From the NCBI GenBank assembly GCA_020186115.1, contig WSYJ01000060.1:1922001-1986000 (forward strand): a stretch of DNA of 64,000 bases, written 5' to 3'. The translations under genes were made by a program, and so were the position numbers. Origin of the DNA: Histomonas meleagridis (lineage: Eukaryota; Parabasalia; Tritrichomonadida; Dientamoebidae). The notes under the pieces were generated by a model. That model saw nothing but the letters and a program-made list of their open reading frames with translations. It was not told the origin of the DNA and made no database searches. This document shows positions 28,641 through 40,900 of the stretch, piece by piece. Each line of letters begins with the position of its first letter. The first letter of the stretch is position 1.

Positions 28641-28985
28641 TAAGAAACCTTTATATCATAGTCATTCTAATCATTGTCACAAAAATATTTTTTTTTGCTT
28701 AAATTTAATAGAATTATTTTTGAAGAGCAAAGTCTCCAAATTTTTTGTGAAATCTGGTTAAATAAATGAAATTAAGTATGAGCATTTTTTTTTTGATTTT
28801 ATCATGATTGTGATAGTGTGATTCTTTCCATATTAGAAAATTAAATTATACCAACAAGACAAAAAATGCATCTAACCTTTAGGATGTGTCTCAATCGTTC
28901 AAAACATTATAATTCATTAAAAAAATGATGATAATTATTTTTCTTCATTATAAAAATATTTCATGTCACATTTCGCCTCTTCTGG
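28641..28985. other. Intergenic region upstream of mevalonate decarboxylase
   Basis: AT-rich DNA, possibly further BspA decay on the left, with the promoter of the next gene on the right. No supported ORF. Confidence 0.25.
28966..28971 (+). promoter_or_regulatory. Initiator-like TCACAT of the decarboxylase gene
   Basis: TCACAT lies 14 bases before the ATG at 28986 and fits the TCA-Y-W pattern. Confidence 0.45.
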
Positions 28986-29981
28986 ATGAAGGCAACATGT
29001 GTTGCACACCCGAACATAGCCCTCATTAAGTATTGGGGAAAATCAGATGAAAAACTAATAACGCCAATTCATGGTTCTTTATCTCTTACAATAGATGTTG
29101 GTGAAACTAAAACAATAGCCCAATTTTCAGATAAAGATTCGTTTATATTAAATGGTAAACCAGCTCAAATCACATCTCGTCTTCAATTTGCACTTGACTT
29201 CTTTCGAAAATACACAAATAATAATCATTTTTTAGTTCAGTCCACAAATAACTTTCCAACTGCAGCTGGTTTTGCATCTTCAGCCTCTGGTGCAGCTGCT
29301 TTTGTAGGTGCACTTGCTGGGCTTGTTTCACAGAGCGAAGATCCAATTTCGTATTGGAGTACCAAAAACGTAAATTTATCCATAATTTCTCGACAAGTTT
29401 CAGGAAGTGGTTGTCGCTCTATCTATGGTGGCTTTGTTGAGTGGCTTCCAGGTGATAGTGATCATTCATTTTCTCGGCAACTTTTTCCATCAAATCATTG
29501 GAATGATTTTTGCGTTATAAGTGTCACTCTTAAACAAGAAGCAAAGAGTATTTCGTCTACTTCTGGGATGCAACAAACGTGCCAAACAGTTCCGTGGATG
29601 AGATGGCGTGCTGAAAATGTTGTTCCCGAAAGGATCAAAAGTGCCATCGAATACATCAAAGATAAAAATTTCGAAAAACTTGCGCCAATTATCATGCAGG
29701 AGAGTAATGAGCTCCATGCAAATTGTGCAGCAACATTTCCACCAATTCATTATCTTAATGATAATTCGTATAAAGTTATTGACGCTATTCATAAAATTAA
29801 TGAGTCATTTGGGAAATACGTCGCTGCATATTCATTCGATGCAGGACCAAACCCATTTGTGTTCACATTAGAACAATTTGTGAATGTTGTGAAAGATGCT
29901 TTGCTGGAATTAGATTGTGTAAATCCAGAAAAAATAATCATTTGTCACCAGAGCTCTGGTATTAGAGTAAAATTAGAATAA
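28986..29981 (+). CDS. MVD: Diphosphomevalonate decarboxylase (mevalonate pathway)
   Basis: The 331-residue GHMP-family enzyme shows NIALIKYWGK at the N-terminus, the ATP loop NFPTAAGFASSASGAAAF, the RQVSGSGCRSIYGGFVEW block and YSFDAGPNP with catalytic D285. It converts mevalonate diphosphate to isopentenyl diphosphate using ATP, giving the precursor of dolichol and of prenyl groups on GTPases such as the Ras/Rap at 14.4 kb. Length is typical (about 330-400). All key motifs are intact although the flanks on both sides are full of gene relics. The stop runs into TAAA. Confidence 0.95.
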   Translation: MKATCVAHPNIALIKYWGKSDEKLITPIHGSLSLTIDVGETKTIAQFSDKDSFILNGKPAQITSRLQFALDFFRKYTNNNHFLVQSTNNFPTAAGFASSASGAAAFVGALAGLVSQSEDPISYWSTKNVNLSIISRQVSGSGCRSIYGGFVEWLPGDSDHSFSRQLFPSNHWNDFCVISVTLKQEAKSISSTSGMQQTCQTVPWMRWRAENVVPERIKSAIEYIKDKNFEKLAPIIMQESNELHANCAATFPPIHYLNDNSYKVIDAIHKINESFGKYVAAYSFDAGPNPFVFTLEQFVNVVKDALLELDCVNPEKIIICHQSSGIRVKLE

Positions 29982-30467
29982 AATTGTTAATTTTCTTTAC
30001 TTATTTTATGCAAATATTTGCAATGATTTTGCAATTGTATTTTGGTTTCGAAAATTATATGCACTTGTTATACTCAAACAAGGATTTGTTTTTATTATTT
30101 TTTTATGAGTAATTTATGGATTTTAATAGAAAATGCTTCAAAACATTAATAAGTGTTGCCTTATGTAATGTGAGATTTATTCCATGGTGATCATGAAAAA
30201 AATGCGCTTTTACAAAAAAATTCAAATTAAGTAAGATAAAATTATATGAAATATTAAATTTTTAATAAAAACAAATAAAAGTTTTAGACATTAATACCTG
30301 GAAGAAATTTCTCTGTTTGATCAAGCATTAATTTTAGATTGGTTGTGAGGAAGTTTTTTCAAATAAAATGAGTCGCCACTTTTCTGAATTTTCTTTCCAA
30401 TTCCTTATAAAAATTGATAGAAACAGTTTTTAATATGGGTAAATGTGTTTCAAAGCATTGTAATCCC
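29982..30467. other. Intergenic spacer, nothing evident
   Basis: AT-rich, with scattered stops in every frame. No feature was seen. Confidence 0.25.
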
Positions 30468-30930
30468 GTGAACAAATTTTATATTCTTTGAATCAAAACA
30501 ATGTGGAAGTATCTGCTGATTCAGCTTTGAAGCTATTTGATTACAATTCTCAAATTCATTTTATGTTATTCTTAGTCAATTAATTTATTCTGCACTTGTT
30601 TGTCAAATGAAAGAACTTAAAAATTATATTTCTTTTATTATTACAATTGAAGCTAATGGGGAAAGTAATCAAAAATTAATTGATATTTTCACAAACCTTC
30701 TTTTATCCTTTGGTAAAATTGATCGGGAACCATATTTTATTCTCAAAAAAATGATTGTATTAAAAGCAATTGATGTTAATGCTAAAAATGAAATTTATTT
30801 TAATAATTTGATATTTCAAAAATAATATTTGGAAATTATTTAAATTATTTAATACATCACTTATTTTGGCATCTCAAAATGGTCATACAGAAATCTTTAA
30901 ATTACTTCTTGATCGTTCGCAATTTTAGAA
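30468..30930 (+). pseudogene. Ankyrin-repeat gene relic
   Basis: Fragments in successive plus-strand frames look like a trichomonad ankyrin protein. First, QILYSLNQNNVEVSADSALK ends in a stop. Then a 72-codon piece from 30607 includes IEANGESNQKLIDIF and KAIDVNAKNEIYF. Finally a clear ankyrin unit, NTSLILASQNGHTEIFKLLL, ends in TAG. Ankyrin proteins with such N-terminal domains (DUF3447-like) are abundant in trichomonads. This copy is broken by at least two stops. Confidence 0.5.
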
Positions 30931-31973
30931 TAAAACATGCTCAAGAAACCGTGGTATTGAATCATATTCGGAAAAATAGAGAAATCAACATCATTACATA
31001 GAATGTACAATAAATTGAAAAATGTAATATATTCGAAATTTGAAAGCACACGAGTAATATGAAATAAAAGGAATCGATGAATGTATCTCAAGTCAGTATT
31101 TTGAAGATAATTTGCAAATTGCATTTGTATAAATATTTATTCAATAAAATTGAACATTTTGCTATAATAAGAAAATAAAAATAAATAAATAAAATCATCA
31201 AATAAATTCAATGATCAAGAATCGTTTTGTTCAGAAAAAAATATTTAGTTTGTACCAAGATATTTCTAGAATGGACTCATACAGAAACTATTTTATTGAT
31301 CATAAATTATTAATCAGGTTAAATAAGTACATCATTAAGGTATTACGAAAATTATCACATCATTCATTTTTTCAATAAAATTCATAAATTCAATAAAATC
31401 AAGATTCCATATAATCATTCGAAATAAATAACAAATAACGATTCTATGAAAAAAAGATAAAATTTTTGTTTCTTAACAACCCTAGAATCATTTAATTTGG
31501 CTGTTGACAAATTACAATGATGTAAATAAATAACGTATCTTTTCGAGGAAATAGTAAAATTTTGATAATATTTACCATCATTCAAATTCGCTCCTATCGT
31601 CACTTATCATTGTTGCTATCGTTTGATATAAACCATGCAAAAGTCGATTATTGTCACTTTTTGGAATGAAAGAATAAATTTATCTCGTGCTAATCGTGAT
31701 ATTATTCTTAGATTTATATTAATCATAGATGTAACTATGTATATATATTATATGTTCATAATATCAAGATCGTAGGATGATCGCTATATACGATGGGTGG
31801 AAATCGCAAGTCGAGTTTAATATATAGTAATTTGTATCGTATTATCAGTTTCGCACTTTTCCGTAACGTTATAAAATTCGTTATTCAAATTTCACTTTTT
31901 ATTCATATCGTTTGCTATCGTCCACTACAAACAATTATTTACTTCATAACTATTATTATTTACTTTATAAATT
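30931..31973. other. Long AT-rich region, nothing evident
   Basis: About 1 kb of low-complexity, AT-rich DNA including a short TA-repeat near 31740. It lies downstream of the ankyrin relic and beside the RasGEF 3' end. Short ORFs here look like noise. Confidence 0.3.
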
Positions 31974-33833
31974 TTATTTTTTCTTTTCCTTTTCCATTGA
32001 CAGCTTCATCATTCCCATTGTGTCGGGTAATTCAGGGAATGAGTTCTTGATCAAGTCTTGGATGTAGTCCAGCTCCTTAAATTGCACTCGTTCGTTTTGG
32101 AATTTATCGATTTGTTTGATTAATGTGTAACACGCGGTACATTTTTGGAAGTTGATAAGACCATTAATTTCATTCGGATATCCTTCTTGGACATATATCA
32201 AATCTCTTTGTAAACAGCCAATGAATGGAATAGAACGCTCAGGAGCTTTCGATAATGCTGGACGATAATTATGGAAATCGTTTTGGAAATCACATAAATC
32301 CACAAGTTCTTCATATTGCTTCTTCATGGATCGGCCCATGTTCTTCATCGCTATTTTGATCGTGTCCTTTAACCGTTGGACCGAACGATGGGTCAAACCG
32401 CAAATAACCGCAAATATGCCGTGGTAATTGTTCGCTTGTTCCTTGAAGGCAATGGCTGTTTCGACCCAATAGTTGAACATCTTGGCACGAGCCTTGGCAT
32501 CGTTACCTTGGATAATGGTAAGTTGAACATATCGTGAAAATTTATCAAAATGATCAGTTAATGCATCTAAGTTGGCAGAGCCACCGCCTTTCTTTTGACC
32601 CCAGATGGCCGTAAGTAACTCCATGGGACCGATCTTATGGAATATCTTGCTATGTAATATTGACACTTGACGAGCTAACTCTACAGGATTAACATCGGTG
32701 ATTTGCTTGGGCTTGTCCGGTGACTCTATTGGCGGAGGTGGATTCTCGGAATTTGTGGTACATGTATTATTACTTTCACCCTTTAATATACGTAGTTCTG
32801 TCGTTAGAATTTTCACTTGGTTCTTGCAGCTTGGATCTGTGCTTAAGTATTTGATAAATTCATCTAATGCATTCATCATATCAGATGTAAATTGATATGG
32901 CGTAAGTCTTAACCAGGCTGAAATAATACGGATAATGATGATTCGGATTTGTTTAAGTTGGTTTTCATCTTTTATGTTACAGTTTGGTGTGGAAATATCG
33001 ACAAAATATCGAGTAAAAATGGCAGCTAAAACTTTTGGTGGGGTCGCAAAGGATGGAAATGTTATCAAAAACAATTTTTGGAAATCAACTGTTGAATATT
33101 CGGGTTCTGTCAAAAATAATATGAGTTGATTAAACGTGGCTGCATTTGGTGAATTGGCATTACCTGTGTATTCGTTCGGATCTTGGAATACTATTGTGTT
33201 GATTAATTTAAGTTCTTCGCGAGTTTCATTTGGGATATCTAATATTGTATAAAACAAGACAACGCGATTAGCAGATGGGTTAATAATGGAAAACGATAAT
33301 GGATTGTCAGTGTCGGTGTCAGAGCCTGAAGATGTATTACTAAATGGATTAAGAGATTGAATAAGAGCACTATGAGGCATAGATTGAGCATCACCCTTCC
33401 TTCGTGTTTTCCTACGATGATGTTTCTTAGTCCCGTGAACAGCTGATTTTGTTTGACGTTCTTTGTTTGTTGAAAATGGATTTAATGACATGACGCTAGT
33501 TGGTTGTAATGACATTAAAGTAAAGAAATTACCGCCCTTTGGATTTGTTTCACGTGACTTTTGAAGTGCTGAAGGTAGTTGTAATGTACCTGCTTGGCCT
33601 CCTCTATTTTGATTAAGAGGTGTACCTTTTGTATTGAATGTTATATTCGTTGGAAGACCAGACTGATTTGAGAATTTTGTTTTAGGAAGTGCTTGACTCG
33701 AATTAAGTGGAGGTTGCCCACCTTGAGGTATTGCTAACTGAGGAATTCCTGAAGTACCAGAAAACTTTGTTTCTGGAATCTTACCTGCCTTTTGCGTACT
33801 TTTTTTGCCTTCTTCGCCATTTTTTGTGCTCAT
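31974..33833 (-). CDS. Ras guanine-nucleotide exchange factor (RasGEF)
   Basis: The 619-residue product has a low-complexity N-terminus (about 1-185) rich in Gly, Pro, Ser, Thr and basic runs (KKHHRRKTRRKGD). A RasGEF_N-like helical region follows (about 190-345) and then a catalytic RasGEF domain (about 380-610). The domain opens PVELARQVSILHSKIFHKIG and includes NYHGIFAVICGLTHRSVQRL and IPFIGCLQRDLIYVQEG, matching the conserved CDC25 blocks. It should load GTP onto Ras-like proteins. The second half is GC-richer than the start. It has the same domain order as the LisH-RasGEF at 56.6 kb. Confidence 0.9.
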   Translation of the reverse strand: MSTKNGEEGKKSTQKAGKIPETKFSGTSGIPQLAIPQGGQPPLNSSQALPKTKFSNQSGLPTNITFNTKGTPLNQNRGGQAGTLQLPSALQKSRETNPKGGNFFTLMSLQPTSVMSLNPFSTNKERQTKSAVHGTKKHHRRKTRRKGDAQSMPHSALIQSLNPFSNTSSGSDTDTDNPLSFSIINPSANRVVLFYTILDIPNETREELKLINTIVFQDPNEYTGNANSPNAATFNQLILFLTEPEYSTVDFQKLFLITFPSFATPPKVLAAIFTRYFVDISTPNCNIKDENQLKQIRIIIIRIISAWLRLTPYQFTSDMMNALDEFIKYLSTDPSCKNQVKILTTELRILKGESNNTCTTNSENPPPPIESPDKPKQITDVNPVELARQVSILHSKIFHKIGPMELLTAIWGQKKGGGSANLDALTDHFDKFSRYVQLTIIQGNDAKARAKMFNYWVETAIAFKEQANNYHGIFAVICGLTHRSVQRLKDTIKIAMKNMGRSMKKQYEELVDLCDFQNDFHNYRPALSKAPERSIPFIGCLQRDLIYVQEGYPNEINGLINFQKCTACYTLIKQIDKFQNERVQFKELDYIQDLIKNSFPELPDTMGMMKLSMEKEKKK

Positions 33834-35038
33834 AATTTCCTCAAATAGATATAAGTGTTGTTATGACACTTTTTTAACTGTTGTGAATTTTGAAACAGCT
33901 TTTTCTGTTATCGTCTGAATACAGCCAAGCCAGCGTCTTTTTCAATATGGTTTTGTAAGGCTGAAAAATCGATATTTCTAAACAAAAACTACATATTAGC
34001 TAACTAAAATATAATTAATTATTCTAACACATCTGATTAATGAAAAATATGAATCTAATTTCAAAATTTTATTGAAAAATTATCAATCATGTCGATAATT
34101 TATTCATAATTTCAATTGTTTTTTTATTATTATAAGATGTATACATCAACATATACTAAGTTTAATCATTTTTGCTTTTAACTTTTGGAATTTTTTTTTA
34201 ATTAATAAATCTCAGAAAATATTTTTTTCTTTTCAGCAAACGCAAAAGACCACAGCAACAAAATATGTTTGTCCAATTTTAATTTGATAATCTTACAATG
34301 GTCAAAACTTTTTAACTTTTTATTGAAGGGTTTTTTTAAAATATTATGAATACTCAAAGTTATATATTGATTTTGAATTCGATGGCATTTTTATGAAAAA
34401 AATCTTGAATATTTTATTCATGTCTTTATATGAATAAATATCATATAAAAACTACAATGACATTTGATCATCTTTTAGTAAAACAATTTCCAGAATACTT
34501 ATTTATGAAAAAGTGAGAATCATGTTTATATAATCATCAATATCTTAAATTAATTCAAAACCATCAAGATAATCTTTGAATGAATATAAATATATAAAGT
34601 TTTCTATATACAGAAATCATGATAGAAGGTGTAAAAATGCCTATTATCACGAATATTTAATATATAAAAATTTTATTCTGATAGTTAAATAGAAACGTTT
34701 TGTTAATGCGAAATGGTATCCAAACAGATTTAACATCACATGAACACATGAAGTCAGATGTGATTTGACGATGAGGTGTCAGAAAAGTCGATCCCAAGTG
34801 TCAAATTTGCCCTTTCTCCAGCGAACGTCACTGCCGAAATTTGATAGACGATGTGCAATGAACTCATTTGCATTGAATATTTCTGGCAAGAGACAAAATT
34901 TCTATGCAGATCACTGAAAAAGCGTTACACTTTTGCGACACAAAAGTTTTGTGGTTTTATTCAGCGGTTTTTTATAATGGCATTTTTTCAGTTCATCATC
35001 GAACGTTTATTCTCGTTTTTAATTCTTCGTAACCTATG
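33834..35038. other. Intergenic region left of the 32-bp array
   Basis: About 1.2 kb. Most is AT-rich and featureless. A GC-richer island at about 34735-34850 looks like decayed coding sequence: on the minus strand it reads SAVTFAGERANLTLGIDF, on the plus strand SIPSVKFALSPANVTAEI. Neither is recognised. The array begins at the right edge. Confidence 0.3.
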
Positions 35039-37886
35039 AATTACAATTCGAAACATAAACACATTTTCTAAATTACAATTCGGAACATAAAAACATTTTA
35101 TAAATTACAATTCGAAACATTAAAACATTTTCTAAATTACAATTCGGAACATAAAAACATTTTCTAAATTATAATTCGGAACATTAAAACATTTTCTAAA
35201 TTACAATTCGGAACATAAAAACATTTTCTAAATTATAATTCGGAACATTAAAACATTTTCTAAATTACAATTCGGAACATTAAAACATTTTCTAAATTAT
35301 AATTCGGAACATTAAAACATTTTCTAAATTACAATTCGGAACATAAAAACATTTTCTAAATTATAATTCGGAACATTAAAACATTTTCTAAATTACAATT
35401 CGGAACATAAAAACATTTTCTAAATTATAATTCGGAACATAAAAACATTTTCTAAATTATAATTCGGAACATAAAAACATTTTCTAAATTACAATTCGGA
35501 ACATAAAAACATTTTCTAAATTATAATTCGGAACACAAAAACATTTTCTAAATTACAATTCGGAACATAAAAACATTTTCTAAATTATAATTCGGAACAT
35601 AAAAACATTTTCTAAATTACAATTCGGAACATTAAAACATTTTCTAAATTACAATTCGGAACATAAAAACATTTTCTAAATTATAATTCGGAACACAAAA
35701 ACATTTTCTAAATTATAATTCGGAACATAAAAACATTTTCTAAATTATAATTCGGAACACAAAAACATTTTCTAAATTATAATTCGGAACATTAAAACAT
35801 TTTCTAAATTACAATTCGGAACATAAAAACATTTTCTAAATTACAATTCGGAACATTAAAACATTTTCTAAATTACAATTCGAAACATTAAAACATTTTC
35901 TAAATTATAATTCGGAACACAAAAACATTTTCTAAATTATAATTCGGAACACAAAAACATTTTCTAAATTACAATTCGGAACATAAAAACATTTTCTAAA
36001 TTATAATTCGGAACACAAAAACATTTTCTAAATTATAATTCGGAACATAAAAACATTTTCTAAATTATAATTCGGAACATTAAAACATTTTCTAAATTAT
36101 AATTCGGAACATAAAAACATTTTCTAAATTATAATTCGGAACATAAAAACATTTTCTAAATTACAATTCGGAACATTAAAACATTTTCTAAATTACAATT
36201 CGGAACATAAAAACATTTTCTAAATTATAATTCGGAACATTAAAACATTTTCTAAATTACAATTCGGAACATAAAAACATTTTCTAAATTATAATTCGGA
36301 ACATTAAAACATTTTCTAAATTACAATTCGGAACATAAAAACATTTTCTAAATTATAATTCGGAACATTAAAACATTTTCTAAATTACAATTCGGAACAT
36401 AAAAACATTTTCTAAATTATAATTCGGAACATAAAAACATTTTCTAAATTATAATTCGGAACATAAAAACATTTTCTAAATTATAATTCGGAACATAAAA
36501 ACATTTTCTAAATTATAATTCGGAACATAAAAACATTTTCTAAATTATAATTCGGAACATTAAAACATTTTCTAAATTATAATTCGGAACATAAAAACAT
36601 TTTCTAAATTACAATTCGGAACATAAAAACATTTTCTAAATTACAATTCGGAACACAAAAACATTTTCTAAATTATAATTCGGAACATTAAAACATTTTC
36701 TAAATTATAATTCGGAACATTAAAACATTTTCTAAATTATAATTCGGAACATTAAAACATTTTCTAAATTACAATTCGGAACATTAAAACATTTTCTAAA
36801 TTATAATTCGAAACATAAAAACATTTTCTAAATTACAATTCGGAACATTAAAACATTTTCTAAATTATAATTCGGAACATAAAAACATTTTCTAAATTAT
36901 AATTCGGAACATAAAAACATTTTCTAAATTATAATTCGGAACATAAAAACATTTTCTAAATTATAATTCGGAACATTAAAACATTTTCTAAATTATAATT
37001 CGGAACATAAAAACATTTTCTAAATTATAATTCGGAACATAAAAACATTTTCTAAATTATAATTCGGAACATAAAAACATTTTCTAAATTATAATTCGGA
37101 ACATTAAAACATTTTCTAAATTATAATTCGAAACATTAAAACATTTTCTAAATTATAATTCGGAACATTAAAACATTTTCTAAATTATAATTCGGAACAT
37201 TAAAACATTTTCTAAATTATAATTCGGAACATTAAAACATTTTCTAAATTACAATTCGGAACATAAAAACATTTTCTAAATTATAATTCGGAACATTAAA
37301 ACATTTTCTAAATTACAATTCGGAACATAAAAACATTTTCTAAATTATAATTCGAAACATAAAAACATTTTCTAAATTATAATTCGGAACATAAAAACAT
37401 TTTCTAAATTACAATTCGGAACATAAAAACATTTTCTAAATTATAATTCGGAACATAAAAACATTTTCTAAATTATAATTCGGAACATTAAAACATTTTC
37501 TAAATTATAATTCGGAACATTAAAACATTTTCTAAATTACAATTCGGAACATAAAAACATTTTCTAAATTATAATTCGGAACATTAAAACATTTTCTAAA
37601 TTACAATTCGGAACATAAAAACATTTTCTAAATTATAATTCGGAACATTAAAACATTTTCTAAATTACAATTCGGAACATAAAAACATTTTCTAAATTAC
37701 AATTCGGAACATTAAAACATTTTCTAAATTACAATTCGAAACATAAAAACATTTTCTAAATTACAATTCGGAACATAAAAACATTTTCTAAATTATAATT
37801 CGGAACATAAAAACATTTTCTAAATTATAATTCGAAGCATTAAAACATTTTCTAAATTACAATTCGAAACGCAAAAACATTTTTTG
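35039..37886. repeat. 89-copy tandem array of an exact 32-bp unit (satellite-like)
   Basis: The unit starts AATTAYAATTCGRAACA and ends AAAACATTTTCTA. Counting by eye gives 89 copies with no net length change over 2.8 kb. Inside the array almost all variation is at four columns: C/T at column 6, G/A at 13, T/C at 18 and A/T at 19. The outermost copies carry extra changes, as in unequal-crossover satellites. Every frame contains stops, so it is not coding. It begins about 25 bp past the stop codon of the USP7-type gene. Each copy has one CpG and phased A/T tracts, and 32 bp is close to three helical turns. There are no unique spacers, so it is not CRISPR. Confidence 0.97.
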
Positions 37887-37910
37887 AAAAATGTTCGTTT
37901 TTTATTTATT

Positions 37911-40900
37911 TTAATTGTATATTTTAACTGATTGGTCATTATCGATATACGATGAGTAATACGAGTAAGAGCTTTTCTTCTTTTCCATTGGGTGTTCAAT
38001 TATCAAAACTTTATCTTTTTCGTAATGTTCGAATGCGATTTGGTCGTTCTTCAAGAAGTCCTTTGATGTTGTTTCAGCGTCACCGAACATCAGACGACAT
38101 TTCTTTATCCATTGCGCGTTATCATAAATTGCGGACAATCTCTCGAATATTTGCTTTGTAGTTTCGTCCTTTTTGATTACGAAGTAGAATGGGTCATAAT
38201 CCTTTAATGTACGAGACGAAGTTAAAGAACAATGTGAAACTTTGACGAGAACTTCATTTTCTTCATTAATATTTTGTTGTTCTTCAGTTATTATATCGAA
38301 TCTAATTTGTACGGAAGTGAATTTTTTAATTATATCATCATTTTTATATTCATTTTGATAAAAGTTATTTGAACCTATTTTAGAAATTCGATATTTATCA
38401 TCTTTTGTTATTAAATTCTTAGATATTAAATCATTAATAATATCATTAATTGTCATATCATTTAAATAATATATTTGATATTTCTCTACAATTGGAATTT
38501 GTCGACAAATTGATATAATTATACCATTTAATTGATTAATAATTTCTTCATCAACATTCTTAATGAAATAATAAAATATCTTTTGATTGTTCTTAGTTTT
38601 TGGTGAATTAAATTCATTTCGTACTACACCTGTTTTAGATAATGTTACAATTGGTTTAGTATCAGGTCCTTCGCCATCTAATGCTCGTTTATATAATAAC
38701 AATGTATCAGTCTCAATATTATAATCAATATCTAATGCAATAGCTATAAATTTCTTTAAGTTAATTAATGTCGTATCTCTTGGAAATGAGACTTTTTTAA
38801 TTGGATGTTGTCGATCGAAATAATTATAACATGTAACAACTTGTGAATCTTTTTTAGAGAGATATTTATCAACTGTTTTAGGTGAACTAGACATAACATT
38901 AGAATAATCTAAGATATCTTCTTGAGGTTCATTACTTTCATTTAATTCGAATTCTGGTATAATTTCTTTGATATTTTGTTTAGTGATGAAATTATAATTA
39001 CATTGTATTGTACTTGTTTTAGGATCTTTTGGATCTAATTGAAAGATTAATATGATTTTATCTTCACGTATATAATCATCAAAATCTGTTTTATGTATAT
39101 ATCTATTCGAATCTGTAAATATTAAAAAGTTTACATCTTCATTTATATTAAGTTTAGCTTTAACTATTGGTATTAACTTTGAATAATGTTCACCATATTT
39201 TAATAAAGTACTACCAATATATTGTAATGGATAATCTAATGTAGAATCAAAATATTCTAAGAAAACTATAGTTTGTTTTGTAGGTGAATAATCTTCATCT
39301 TTATCTTTCTTTTGTAAAAACAAATCATATGAAAAGAATATTTCATCATCATATTCTATTGGTTGATAAGGGACATAACCATTTGTACTAAATAATTTCC
39401 AAAGTCGAAATTCTTCTACATCAAGTTTATATTCTTCTGCGATCTTATGATATAATTCTTTTTGTGTAGTTTTAGCTTCAACTTTAAATGGCTTTGCAAG
39501 TTTATCATATACAAATTTACTCTTATTATTAACTAAATTAGCAATTATTGATTTTTCATCATATATTTTAATTTCTTTTGTTGCAAATTCAAATGGTTTA
39601 ATTTCAGTAACTTTGTTATCTTCATTATTCTTTGTGTCATCATCATCTTTAGTCTTTGTTGGTTTTTGATCACCTTTTTCAACATAATCTTTTAAGTATT
39701 GTGGAATTTCATCTTCACTTACAGGTTTATAAATATTTTCTGCATCATCTCTTCTAACATAAATTAATAAATATCCATTATAACTTTTCTCGGAAGAAGT
39801 ATAAGAAGAACTTGATACACCACCAAAGTTATCTTCAATTGCATCTTCTTTCTTAGCTTTAGTTACTGTACTATCATTAAATTTATACCATTGTGGATCA
39901 GTTGAAGTTCTTAAAAATGCATAATAATGTCCACCACGTACAGATCCATGATGTACTAATACGCCATAAAGATCATATACCCATGACTTAGTATGGTCTG
40001 CATCTTTAGCTAAGTATGGATCCAAGTCAATACTTTCCGGAAATTCAAATCGTGAATTAATCTTTGTCATTGTATCATAGACATAATCATATTCAAATCG
40101 GCCTAAATGTAATTGTAATACTTTCGGAAACTCAATGAATTCTGTGCCAAGTTTCGCATCTTGTTTACCATATTCATCTGTAGAATATTGATTAGCTCCT
40201 TCAAGGATTTCGACTTCTGTAAATTTGTTAAATGATTCAATCAAATTTGGTGTGTTCTTAACAACCATTGATAAGTCATAAAATGGTTCAATTCGTGAAC
40301 TTTCATAATCAACATTAATACATCGTACAAATGATCGATATGTCCCTTTAAATAGATTAGGAATACTTCCATCTATTTTCGTTCCTTTCATTTTGTTCTC
40401 AAGATTATCTAATAATACTCGGCAAAACTCTTGAACATCATGTTGAATAAATGTTAAATGTGTATTCCATCCAAATGACGTAGTTAATTCTTTGGTAGAA
40501 CATGCGCTAGTTCCTAATTGCATCTTGGCAAATAACCGTTGCAATGCTAATGGAATATTCTTCTTGATATCGTCGTCGACGTTAACTTGCATTTGATACA
40601 CTAACCGTCGGAACGCTGGTAAGTGGAAAAGTGCCTCCAACATCGAATTCATATAACATGTCGCTCCTTGGTTGTATAAACCAACATAGCCAGTCTCCTT
40701 TTTGGAGTCATGGATTTGTGTGCGTGTGACAGAGCCAGAGGTATAATTACCATAGTTAAAACGATGAAAATATGATGGTGAAATATCATCGACTTGGGAT
40801 GATGCCGTGTTGTATAATTTGTCTTTGGATTTCTTCTTAAGAAATGATTTGCTAACTGCGGCTTTGAATTTGATGGTAATATGCCCAAGAATAACATAAT

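Noticed and set aside
35039-37886. CRISPR-like regular repeats
   Set aside because: The 32-bp units are head to tail with no unique spacers, there are no cas genes, and the genome is eukaryotic.
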